Shown here: positions 1 through 10,528 of the stretch, in pieces
Layout of the letters: each line of letters begins with the position of its first letter
Position numbering within the stretch: the stretch's first letter is position 1
Origin: Lumbricus terrestris
Taxonomy: Eukaryota; Annelida; Clitellata; Crassiclitellata; Lumbricidae
DNA: 64,000 nucleotides
Direction: 5' to 3'
NCBI GenBank assembly: GCA_949752735.1
Contig: OX457036.1
Span: forward strand, 13,982,516 to 14,046,515
Program-made: the position numbers and the translations under genes
Notes under the pieces: model-generated
What the model saw: the letters and a program-made list of their open reading frames with translations, nothing else
What the model was told of the DNA's origin: nothing
The model's database searches: none

Positions 1-1044
1 GACGCATATAATTCAAATTAAAAGGCATCTGAAGATTTTTATCACCGTCTATCTGCTCCCACCCAACGGTCGACAAATCAGGAGATGGAGATAATGATCC
101 AATAAACATCAGATGTCAGCAGCTCCCCAAACCCGGAGGGACGAGCAATTACGTTCCAGCTCACAAACCATGGCGCCGGTGGTGGTGGTGGTGGTGAGAG
201 TGATTGTAATGATGATGATGATGATGATGATGATGATCATGTTGATGATGCTCGCTGTCTTCCTTCCTTTATCTTGAATGTTATAGCTATCTTCTTTCGT
301 GTGGGTCTTTGTCTTCATACCTGTGTGTAGCTCTATCGCTCCTTTTGCTGTGTCTGCATGTGGGTCTGGTTTTGCGCGTCTGTGTCTAGACCCCCTCCCA
401 ATACACCCCTCTAACCGTTCCCTCCGTTGCTCCCAGTTTACAGGCCCCCGTCATGCTAATCTTTAATTGCCTCACGTCTCAGCGTCTCTCTGTTCATCGT
501 GGCCTAATTAGTGTCTTGTTTCCGGTCAGTGTCGATGCAAAGACTTCCCCCCCATCTCCTTCCCTTATGACTTCCTAATCCACCGCCGCCTATGCCTATG
601 CCTGTGTGTGTGTCTATATGTCATGCCCTGCCCCTATTAGAAACAATCGCATATATTCGTACCCATCGCAACCTATTCCATGCATTTCCATGTACATGCA
701 CCTATTTGTACCTATACCTAATTGTTGTTGTGTTTCTATCCATTCGCTCTCCTTCATGTCTCTTTCCTTATGTACGTGTCCATTAGATTATGCATTGTCC
801 TTTCGTCTTTCTTGAGTCTAACCACATTCACGCTCACTCTGGCCTATGTATTTATTTACCGTATATGTGTATATTTTCCCTATGTTTTTATAGAGTCCTG
901 TACAGTGGTTTAAACGGTGGTTCGGAGGGTAGTTTCTAGAGTTCCTTGTTAAATTGCATCGATGTAGTCCAATCATCTTTTCTCATCGCATGGTATTGCA
1001 ACATCGAATCTTTTGAAGTCCAGCACAAACCTTTGCGTAATGAT
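1..1044. other. Non-coding, no gene seen
   Basis: Apart from a GGT/GAT triplet tract near 178-250 I see no domain, splice-supported exon or recognisable repeat. The short open frames here have pyrimidine-biased composition and no family resemblance. Confidence 0.5.
178..250. repeat. GGT / GAT triplet microsatellite
   Basis: A short run of GGT units passes into about ten GAT units with interruptions. It is simple sequence with no coding evidence. Confidence 0.85.
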
Positions 1045-1172
1045 CTTCAGCAAATCCTCCACTCGCAAATGTTCACGCGCGTCGGCGTGAAACTCCTATT
1101 CAGTGTCTGCGTTGCAGTGGGGAGCGCGTCTGAGTAATCATCTTGCAGGGGTACTATAACAAGCGCTCATAT
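1045..1172 (+). repeat. SINE-A copy, 3' half
   Basis: The segment aligns by eye with the 3' half of the tRNA-derived SINE at 24987-25205: the blocks around GGCGTGAAACTCC, CAGTGTC, GGGAGCGC and TCTGAGTA occur in the same order. The tRNA-like head is missing. It ends in AAGCGCTCATATATACATAC, so the CATA array begins exactly at its 3' tail. Confidence 0.7.
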
Positions 1173-1656
1173 ATACATACATACATACATACATACATGC
1201 ATACATGCATGCATGCATACATACATACATACATACATACATACATACATGCATACATGCATGCATGCATACATACATACATACATACATACATACATAC
1301 ATACATACATGCACACACACACACATACATACATACATACATACATACATACATACATACATACATACATACATACATGCATACATGCATGCATGCATAC
1401 ATACATACATACATACATACATACATACATACATACATGCATACATACATACATACATACATACATGCACACACACACACATACATACATACATACATAC
1501 ATACATACATACATACATACATACAAACATACATACATACATACATACATAATGTACATACATACATACATACATACATACATACATTCATACATACATA
1601 CATACATACATACATACATACATACATACATACATACATACATACATACATACATA
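1168..1656. repeat. CATA tetranucleotide array with internal duplications
   Basis: About 490 bp of (CATA)n. Variant blocks recur in order: an ATGC-rich block near 1197, 1253 and 1381, and a CA-dinucleotide block starting at 1311 and 1467, so parts of the array were duplicated after formation. Long open frames on both strands are artefacts of a repeat without stop codons. Confidence 0.95.
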
Positions 1657-1690
1657 CGTTACATGTTGTAAATATGCCAAGTAACATGAG

Positions 1691-1696
<6 letters not shown>

Positions 1697-1730
<34 letters not shown>
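1697..1730. repeat. TA dinucleotide microsatellite
   Basis: About 34 bp of alternating TA directly after the CATA array. Confidence 0.9.
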
Positions 1731-1732
<2 letters not shown>

Positions 1733-1949
1733 TGCAGCCTACGAGGCTGCCTTTCATGCACAAAAACATGCACACACGTATATGCATGCATACATTGTAC
1801 GTTCGTACGTACGTACATAGTGTCCACATACATGCATAATTGCATATGCACATGCATACACAATGCATGCCTACATACCTACATGCACATTTAATGCTTG
1901 TGAATACATACATGCGTTATAAGTACATATATCCCCCGTTTAAACTTTC

Positions 1950-2006
1950 GAGTGCAATGGTTCTAACTCCTTTGCTAAATGCATTGGAGTTAGAACCATT
2001 GCACTC
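1950..2006. other. Perfect 21-bp inverted repeat, 15-nt loop
   Basis: The arms at 1950-1970 and 1986-2006 are exact reverse complements (left arm starts GAGTGCAATGG), with TTTGCTAAATGCATT between them. The complementarity stops abruptly outside the arms. The size is like a short pre-miRNA or a recent foldback, but nothing shows it is transcribed. Confidence 0.85.
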
Positions 2007-2020
2007 TAAACAGACGATAT

Positions 2021-2133
2021 ATACATACATACATACATACATACATACATACATACATACATACATACATACATACATACATACATACATACATACATAC
2101 ATACATACATACATCCATACATACATACATATA
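2021..2133. repeat. CATA tetranucleotide array
   Basis: About 110 bp of nearly pure (CATA)n, same orientation as the array at 1168. Confidence 0.95.
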
Positions 2134-2165
2134 TCCGGAAATATGTATATACATACAAACATTCT

Positions 2166-2510
2166 GCCTTCATGAGGGACGACCTCCACTGGCTCTCACT
2201 GCAGCAACGCATTGCCTATAGAGTCTCGTCTTTTGCTTGGCGCTGCGTATACTGTCTCAAGCTCCATCTTACCTTTGTGAGCTTTTTACGCCAGTCTCCT
2301 TTTCTCTGGGCCGCCATTCACTGCGCTCAGCTGCCCGTGGTGACTATCTTCTTGCTTTTCTCGTACCATTACTATGCAGCAAAGAGCATTTTCCGTGGTG
2401 GGTCCAGCTATCTGGAATAGCCTCCCTGCGACTGTCCATTCACTTCCACGCGTGACTCTGCTGGCTCTTTCTACCGTCTTCTCAAGACTCTGCGTTTCGA
2501 CCAGGTTTGT
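2166..2510 (+). pseudogene. L2-like LINE, C-terminal ORF2 fragment
   Basis: A conceptual product with at least one frameshift contains DDLHWLSLQQRIAYRV, matching LHWLPIPYRIEFK in the better LINE copy at 17-20 kb and LQWLSMQKRIEFK in the copy at 8.3-9.7 kb. A second frame continues with a counterpart of LRSATHGDL. The end carries the family's GTAGCGCCTCCGAGCAGAG-type 3' block. The fragment is 5' truncated, frameshifted and certainly inactive. It lies between two CATA arrays. Confidence 0.75.
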
Positions 2511-2685
2511 AGCGCCTCCGAGCAGAGATCTTACAGGGACACAATGAGCTTATGAATTTAGGTGATTGAATTATGTGATTGATTGTGTGCATGCACATGA
2601 TTGTACTTTCGCATTTTGGATGAAGCGTCTTTACAGCAACAGGCGTTAAAAGATGAACAGTGATTCGCCCTTTCGATGAACTTAC

Positions 2686-2779
2686 AAACATACATACATA
2701 CATACATTCATACATACATACATACATACATACATACATACATACATACATACATACATACATACATACATACATACAT
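2686..2779. repeat. CATA array, left arm of opposed repeats
   Basis: About 94 bp of (CATA)n. The next array (2843-3189) is (TATG)n, the reverse complement, so the two can pair. Confidence 0.95.
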
Positions 2780-2842
2780 GCATATATACTACATAATACA
2801 TATACATAACATGTATCTATATGTGCTATTCACATATGTATA

Positions 2843-3189
2843 TATGCAAGCCTGTATGTATGCATGCATGCTTGCATCCATGTATGTATGCATGCATGTT
2901 TGCATCCATGTATGTATGTATGTATGTTTGCATCCATCCATGTATGTATGTATGTATGTATGTATGTTTGTATGTATGTTTGTATGTATGTATGTATGTA
3001 TGTATGTATGTATGTATGTATGTATGTATGTATGTATGTATGCATGTACGTATGTATGCATGCATGCATGCATGTATGTATGTATGTATGTACGTACGTA
3101 CGTACGTACGAACGTACGTACATACGTACGTATGTATGTATGTATGTATGTATGTATGTATGTATGTATGTATGTATGTATGTATGTAT
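2843..3189. repeat. TATG array with palindromic TACG/GCATGC blocks
   Basis: About 350 bp of (TATG)n with TGCATGCA and TACGTACG palindromic variant blocks (3057-3075 and 3090-3132). The orientation is opposite to the arrays at 1168, 2021 and 2686. Confidence 0.95.
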
Positions 3190-3568
3190 ATATACAGGCA
3201 TGCTTGAATGTCTCTATATATACATAAAATGTATGAAAGTGTAAGTACATGTATGTAATGTATGATCGCATAATTGATTGTGTGTAAAATAGAAGATTGA
3301 GCTTTTACTAGAAGATGACATGTAAATGAACACCGTACAGGAAACACAGATATTCAAAACCGTTGATAATTTAATCAGCGTGACGGAGGAGTGGTGGATG
3401 CTCTTCGTTCCATCTGCACGATAAGCCTGACACAGATTAAACCCGCCCAGCACGGCAAGACATTAATCGGAGCATCTGTTTGTATACGAAACCCCTACAC
3501 GGGTAATTACAATCCACAAAGGACGTAGCCCACCGCATCCCCTCACTGACTATATAGTCAAGGGAAGT

Positions 3569-3570
<2 letters not shown>
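3190..3570. other. Non-coding spacer
   Basis: I see no recognisable exon or repeat. A 14-bp palindrome TGACTATATAGTCA lies just before the AT tract. Confidence 0.4.

Positions 3571-3652
<82 letters not shown>
3571..3652. repeat. AT dinucleotide microsatellite, 41 units
   Basis: Pure alternating AT for about 82 bp. Confidence 0.97.
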
Positions 3653-3655
<3 letters not shown>

Positions 3656-3862
3656 CATCTCGTGGACGGTGGACCGACTACCGTTGCTTCAAACAGTGGA
3701 ATTTCGCGCCGTTGAATAGCTGTTACAGACAAGGAGTTGCCGCTGTTGTTGCTATCGAAGTCTTGCTGAGTTGTCGCGATTAAATTATTCTTGGTTAAGG
3801 TAAGAGATTATTCTAAAATGATATGCAGAGACAGAAGATAATTATTGAATTCGTCCAATGTT

Positions 3863-4436
3863 TGCATGTATGTATATATGTACAAATATATGCACGCATG
3901 TATGTATGTATACATGCATGCATGCATGCATACATGCATGCATGTATGTATTATGTGTGTATGTATGTATGTATATATGTATGCATGTATGTATGTATGT
4001 ATGTATGTATGTATGTATGTACGTATGTATGTATGTATGTATGTATGTAGGTATGTATGTATGGGTTAGGGTTAGGGTTAGGGTTAGGTATGTATGTATG
4101 TATGTATGTATGTATGTATGTATGTATGTATGAATGAATGAATGCATAAATGTATGTGTGTATGTATTTATGTATGTATGCATGTATGTATGTATGTACG
4201 TATGTGTGTATGTATGTATGTATGTATGTATGTATGTATGTATGAATTCATGTATGTATGTATGTGTGTGTGTGTATGTATGTATGTATGAATTCATGTA
4301 TTTATGTATGTTTGAATGTATGTATGTATGTATGTATGTATGTATGTATGTATGTGCGTACGTACGTACGTACGTACGTATGTATGTATGTATGTATGTT
4401 TGTTTGTATGTTTGTATGTTTGTTTGTATGTATGTG
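3863..4436. repeat. TATG tetranucleotide array
   Basis: About 570 bp of (TATG)n with ATGC, TACG, GAAT and TTTG variants. It contains the telomere-like block at 4063-4088 and ends directly against an RTE-like LINE relic. Confidence 0.95.
4063..4088 (+). repeat. Interstitial telomeric repeat (TTAGGG)4
   Basis: Four perfect units of GGGTTA plus a partial one are embedded in the TATG array. TTAGGG is the telomere repeat of most animals outside arthropods and nematodes. The array continues on both sides, so this is not a chromosome end. Confidence 0.95.
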
Positions 4437-4591
4437 GTAGAAGAAGTCCAAGGCAGAACTGGATGGAGACGGTGCGAGAGGATCTGCAGGGTCTGGAGAT
4501 GACATGGAGCGATGCTGTTGAAGTGGCTATGAACAGAGTGGAATGAGGAGACTGCATTGAGCGATGTGCCGATCAGCAAGAGGAGGATTAA
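4437..4591 (+). pseudogene. RTE-like LINE, extreme C-terminus
   Basis: The frame reads SPRQNWMETVREDLQGLEMTW and, after a frameshift near 4545, CIERCADQQEED then a stop. This matches the C-terminus of the fragment at 20521-20829 (RKNWPETIRNDLRHLELTW and CVARCADMHRKD). The GRPRxxW...DL...W pattern is typical of the C-terminal tail of RTE-type non-LTR retrotransposon proteins. Everything upstream is replaced by the TATG array. Confidence 0.7.
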
Positions 4592-4674
4592 GGTAAGGTC
4601 TAATGCGGTAATTCTTTTGTAATAGCAGCCTACAAAACATGTTCCGCCCAACGGGGGCTCGAACTCCCTACCTG

Positions 4675-6424
4675 TCGTATATATATATATCATAAATATA
4701 TTATATGTATCATATATATCACACATATATATAAATAATATATATAATGATCATATATATTAGTGATATATATATACTTCGTATATTATATATTATATAT
4801 TATATATCATATATACTATATATATCGTATTTAGACATGATATATATATATATCATATGTATATTATAAAATATATAATATATATGATATTATATCATAT
4901 ATATCCTATCATATATATCATATTTATATAGCATTAGCATATATGATTATATGTACACATAGTCATAATATGAATGATATATATATATATATCATATATA
5001 TATTTACGACAATTATATATATATATATAATCTAGATCATATAGATATATCATAGCATTTATCACATATATATTTTTGTATGGTAAATATCATAGATATA
5101 TATCATATAATTTTATACTATGTAAATGACACAGATTACATGATATGTATCATATATGAATGATATATATGGTATATGATGCATATTATATAGTTATCAA
5201 ATATATCTGATATGTATATATGAGAGATATGATATGTATCTTATATATCATATATCATAATATAACATATACACATCATATATATCATATATCATGTATC
5301 ATATATATACTATATAAGATATTTGTCATAAATCATGTAAATTATATATATCATTTATATCACAAAAATATATCATATATGATATATATATCATTTCCAT
5401 GTTATATGACATATATCATATATATATTATATATATCGTATATATATATCATAAATATATTATACTAATAGTCCGGTTTATTTTGCGCCACCCTGTATGT
5501 ATCATCTATACCACACATATATATATATATATAAATGATATATATATAATGATCATAAATATTAATGATATATATATACATCATACCATATATATATATA
5601 CATATATATATATATAATGATCATAAATTTTAATGATATATATACATCATATATTATGCATCATATATATTATATGTAGTTTGTATGTATATCACATATA
5701 TATCATATATATATCATATTTATATATGATATATATCATATGTATATTATAAAAGATATATTATATATACGATATTATATCATATATATCATATATATCA
5801 TACCATATATATCATATTTATATAGCAATGGCATATAGATGATTATATGTACACATATCCATATATGATATATATATTTATGACAATTATATATATATAT
5901 CATCTAGATCATATAGATATATCATAAACATGGTATATATCATTATATAGCATATATCATATATATTTTGTATCGTAAATATCATATATATATATATCAT
6001 AGATATCATATGTAAATGATATACATGATATGTATCATGTCTGAATGATATATATGATATATGTGATATATATGATATATATGATATGTATTATATAGTT
6101 ATCATATATAACTGATATGTATATATAAAACATATATGTATCATATATATCATATGTATCATAATATAACATGCACATCATATATATATCATACATGTTA
6201 TATAAATGATATATAAATTATATGTATATTCTGTATATCTTATATATGATATTTATGATATATATCATATATAAATGATATGTGTATATGATTATATCAT
6301 ATATATCATATATATATTGTGTATAAATGATATATATGATAATTATTATATATATATCATATATCATATATATCATATATTTATCATTTGTGTCATGTAT
6401 ATATTATATATAGGTCATATGTAT
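4675..6424. repeat. AT-rich block: diverged tandem duplication, unit about 0.9 kb
   Basis: About 1.75 kb made almost only of ATAT/GATAT/CATAT words. Matching landmarks recur: TATTTATATAGCA at 4921 and 5815, CTAGATCATATAGATATATC at 5032 and 5904, TAGTTATCA at 5191 and 6096, CATAATATAACA at 5256 and 6160. The offsets are 872-905 bp, so this is a two-copy tandem duplication that has diverged. Confidence 0.8.
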
Positions 6425-6798
6425 CATAGGAACTCCTTCGGCCTTCACAAACTATTGTCCGCCACACCGGACATATGAGTTAAAGCGGTTTTTCAAATGT
6501 CCACTGTGGTGCGGCCTCGTGAGTGGTAAAGGTTAAGAGAATCTGCATCCCAGCTTCCTGCGGTTTCGACTGCAACAGGGATGAAATGATGTGATCTTGC
6601 TATGTCTGCATATTTGCTTTCCTTATTATACGGGCTGCTTTTCCGCCGCGGCACCTGCATTTTCTGAGGTTAAATGCCTGTACGATGCAGCAAAAGTATC
6701 CGGTACCGTGACAGGTTTCTCTCAGTTGGGAACACCTACACGAGTGAGCCTGCGGCTGATCAGATCGTTCAGAATGGCGTGTCGGGTGATCCTACTAG
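6425..6798. other. Unassigned spacer before triplet arrays
   Basis: Mixed-composition sequence with a short hairpin (TGTCCG / CGGACA, 6456-6473). I recognise no family. Open frames here run into the triplet arrays and are artefacts. Confidence 0.35.
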
Positions 6799-6799
6799 G

Positions 6800-6876
<77 letters not shown>

Positions 6877-6893
6877 TACTATTATTATTATTA
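6799..6893. repeat. ATT triplet microsatellite
   Basis: About 95 bp of (ATT)n with two ACT interruptions, joined directly to the TAG array. Confidence 0.97.
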
Positions 6894-7163
<270 letters not shown>

Positions 7164-7309
7164 TTTTATTTATTTATTTTTTGCTCTGAGGTATATAGGA
7201 TCGCTCAGGGACTTTATTACTAACTAGGCCTACTTGTTTAAAAACCAGTCCGGAATGGCCCTAATCATCGATTTCTTGGCTGGTGAAAGTGCCCCTACAC
7301 GCTATTGCG

Positions 7310-7312
<3 letters not shown>

Positions 7313-7401
<89 letters not shown>

Positions 7402-7403
7402 AT

Positions 7404-7430
<27 letters not shown>
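7313..7430. repeat. ATT triplet microsatellite
   Basis: About 118 bp of (ATT)n with one AAT interruption. The same triplet forms the tail of the LINE copies ending at 8311 and 19780. Confidence 0.97.
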
Positions 7431-7434
<4 letters not shown>

Positions 7435-7934
7435 CAATATCATCATTATTGTGTTATGTGAGCCCTCCGGTTACTCGGGTAGGTTGTTTGGATCGGGTCT
7501 TCTGCACAGCGGCTCGCCTTATTGGTCCCAACCCAAGATGCGGTCCTGTCATTGAATATAATTATGCAGGATGTCTTGTATTGTCTGCCTTTCTCACTTA
7601 GTGAGTTTTTGAAATGTGCTCCTCAATTGAGGCCTACCAACATAAGCAGTTGCACACTGTTAACCGGTACCCATCCCGTTGTCAGCTGTTGCTTTTAAAT
7701 GTGGTGTTGACTGAACGGTTACGCCTTTGTCTCGCCTTCAGCTTCCCTTTGCGCACCTTCATGGTGCAGTTTAACGTCGTCATTCTTTTATCTTCATCTG
7801 ATCTCTTACCCATCACATATATTCCATTGATTATATTATTCCCAGGAGAGAAACCCTCTCAGTATGTGGCCTAGCCATTGTCTGAGTTGACAGACTGCAT
7901 TCAAGTGATTTTTCTGTTTGCATGTTTACCATTT
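7431..7934. other. Unassigned spacer
   Basis: No recognised coding or repeat signature. It may be the degraded upstream part of the LINE fragment that follows. Confidence 0.3.
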
Positions 7935-8275
7935 ATAAGAGGCTATCTTCTCATAAGCGGGCTATAGTTTTGCCTTCGCTTAAGCGTAGTGGTCTTGATG
8001 TAAATTCCTCCGCTTCCGGGCTGCGACTCAGGTCGCTTGGGAAGACCGACCTCCGTGTACGGAGGATGAGGACACGTTTCGGCGACCGCGCATTCTCGGT
8101 TGCTGGTCCCAGATGCTGGAACAGTCTTCCACCGGACATTAGATTGGCCGCCTCAGTGGACTCTTTCAAAACAAAGCTTAAAACTTATCTGTTTGCTAAG
8201 GCGTATCCCGCAGTTGGCCGTTTGTGAGGCGCCCTTGTAGCGGTATGGCCGCGTTACGGCGCCATATAAATTGTC

Positions 8276-8311
<36 letters not shown>
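7935..8311 (+). pseudogene. L2-like LINE, ORF2 C-terminus plus 3' UTR
   Basis: The open frame (stop near 8225) contains RTRFGDRAFSVAGPRCWNSL and KTKLKTYLF, matching TRFGERAFSTAGPRCWNSLP and KTRLKTFVF in the copy at 17083-19785. The 3' UTR of both copies carries a GGCGCC...GGCGCC hairpin, ATA(T/G)AAATTGTCGT and an (ATT)n tail. The element is 5' truncated to the last 100 or so codons. Assignment to the L2/CR1 group rests on the RT sequence of the longer copy. Confidence 0.85.
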
Positions 8312-8313
<2 letters not shown>

Positions 8314-9745
8314 ATGACATGGCCAATTATCGACCGATTTCTAATCTATCTTTCTTGTCAAAGATAGTCGAGAAATATGTATCGTTGCAGCTTGTTAGTT
8401 ACCTTGAAGCAAACTCCCTTCTGCCCAAGCAACAGTCAGGTTTCAGAAAATTTCATTCCACTGAATCTGTTTTAACACGCATTTTAGTTGACATGTATGC
8501 TGCTGTTGACCAGGGACATGTATCACTCCTTGCTTTATTTGACGTGAGTGCGGCCTTTGACACCGTCGACCATGGCATTGTTTTAGAGCGCCTTGAAACG
8601 TCGTTTGGTGTAATTGGCCGCCCACTGCTGTGGTTGCGGGCTTTTCTTTCTGAGCGCAGCCAGTCTCTGGTTTTTGGTTCCACCCGGTCTGACTGGTCCA
8701 GAGTTTATTATGGTCTTCCACAGGGTTCCATTTTAGGGTCTTTGCTTTACATTTTATATACAGCTGACCTAAATAAGATTCTGTCTTCTGTGGGGGTTGC
8801 TGCACATCAATATGCTGATGACACACAGGCATATGTCCAGGGTCCAGCTTTAGAGGCTATCTCACTAGTGGAAAAAAATACTCTTGACGTCGGAAACGAT
8901 TGGTGCCTGGATGTCATCCAACCGCCTCAGGTTAAATCCTGGAAAATCACAATTTGTTTGGGTTGGAAGTCGCGTGCAAGCTTCTAAAGTTGATATGCAA
9001 AATCTGCAACATTGCTTTCCTGGCATGACTTTTTCTACCACTGTCCGTGATATGGGTGTGCTCTTGGGCCATGAATTGACCCTTTCTGATCATGTGAGAA
9101 ATGTATGTCGCACTTGCTTCTACCATCTTCGTCAGATTCGCTCGGTGCGTCGCTCGCTTATAACCAAAGCCGCTACTACTCTGATGCATGAATTTATACG
9201 CACGAGAGTTGACTACGGTAGTGCCATCTATGCGTGTCTTAACCCTTTCACGCCTCAATAAGTTACAATCTGTACTTAATGCTGCGGCTCGCCTGATTGG
9301 CAGCACACCAAAGTTTGGGCATATATCTAGTTTTATACGGGAAGAACTGCAATGGTTGTCTATGCAAAAACGTATTGAATTTAAGATTCTAATGTTCATA
9401 CGTAATTGCTTAGCAGGCCAAGCTCCGATCTATCTTATGGAACTCTGTGTACCTGTGCTATCCATTCCAAGTCGTAGATTTCTTCGCTCTGCTACGCATG
9501 GCGACCTGGTTGTCCCTATGGCTCGGTCTTACACAGTGCTGCACAGAAGCTTTGCCATAGTCTTTCTGGAATAAGTTACCTATTAGTCTCAGTAATGAGC
9601 TTCTTTGTCTTTCTTTGCCCCCTTTCCGCAAGCGTTTTAAAACCATTCTCTTTGATTGTGGTTTGGTGTCAGGTCGGGAGCGCCTCTGAGGAGTTCTCTT
9701 GAAGTGGCGCTATATAAATGTACGAATACAATTACAATTACAATG
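8312..9745 (+). pseudogene. L2-like LINE with RT domain, 5' truncated
   Basis: Reverse-transcriptase blocks are clear in order: NYRPISNLSFLSKIVEK, a priming-like block ending FRKFHSTESV, ALFDVSAAFDTVDH with the first catalytic Asp, GLPQGSILG, and QYADDTQ with the catalytic Asp pair. The frame shifts near 8870-8900 (an A7 run) and again near 9240-9270, then continues to LQWLSMQKRIEFK and LRSATHGDL. The 3' end is GAGCGCCTCTGAGGAG, GGCGCTATATAAATG and a short ACAATT tail. Endonuclease and N-terminal RT are missing. The 5' end abuts the ATT tail of the preceding LINE. Confidence 0.9.
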
Positions 9746-10528
9746 TATTATTCTTTCTTCAGGTATCCAAATGCAGAGCTGCTGGTTCAAGTCTTCCAAG
9801 TCTTGCTGAACCGTTTTTCTTTTCTGAATGATTGCAGCCCATCCGGATATGTAAGCGAAATGTTTGTAAATTATTATGTATCATTATAATTGTTTGTAAA
9901 ATTAGTTCTATTTTTGATGTTGTAAGAAATTAGATGGTACAATTTTTTGCTTCATTTACAACACTTATAGATGCAAAATGTGAGTTAGATGTGTTGGCTC
10001 CAACTACTAGAATGAAATTTCCATTGATATAACATGGTCATCTTATAAATGCCTCCTTAAGCGTAAACGACGTTATCACTAGTCTTAACGGCATAAATAA
10101 CTTGAACTTTCAGAAGGCTTTGGGGTCCTTCGGTATGGCAGCGCAGTACTTGAACTTCAGACTTATCGCAGCGCGCAACCACCTGTTTGCCGCCAATGCT
10201 ACTGACGGTGTTATTATTATCTTCATGATTCATTGCAAATGATTTAAAACACTATGTAGCACGATTTTTGTTCCCGGTAAATGAGTGTTATTTCCTTTTT
10301 GTGCCTCAAAAGTATAAGAAATGGTTGTTATTCTGTTTAAACTTTGCTTTTGAGGACTTGAGAATGATATTTAAAAGAAAACACCTATTTCCACAATAAA
10401 CGAGCGAATTTGTTTGTTTTTGTTCGCGTAAAGTCATAAGAAACTATATAGGTCACAAGTAACATTAAAATGACTCTAAAGCAACATGTATCAATACTAG
10501 AATGATACAGAAATTGACCACTTGAAAT
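9746..10528. other. AT-rich spacer, nothing recognised
   Basis: No domain or repeat recognised. It may contain the 3' flank of the minus-strand relic that follows. Confidence 0.35.

Noticed and set aside
4063..4088. Chromosome end or assembly terminus
   Set aside because: Only 26 bp, with unique and repeat sequence continuing on both sides.
1138..4557. Many long overlapping open frames on both strands
   Set aside because: They are translations of CATA/TATG arrays, which have no stop codons in most frames. No domain or splice evidence.
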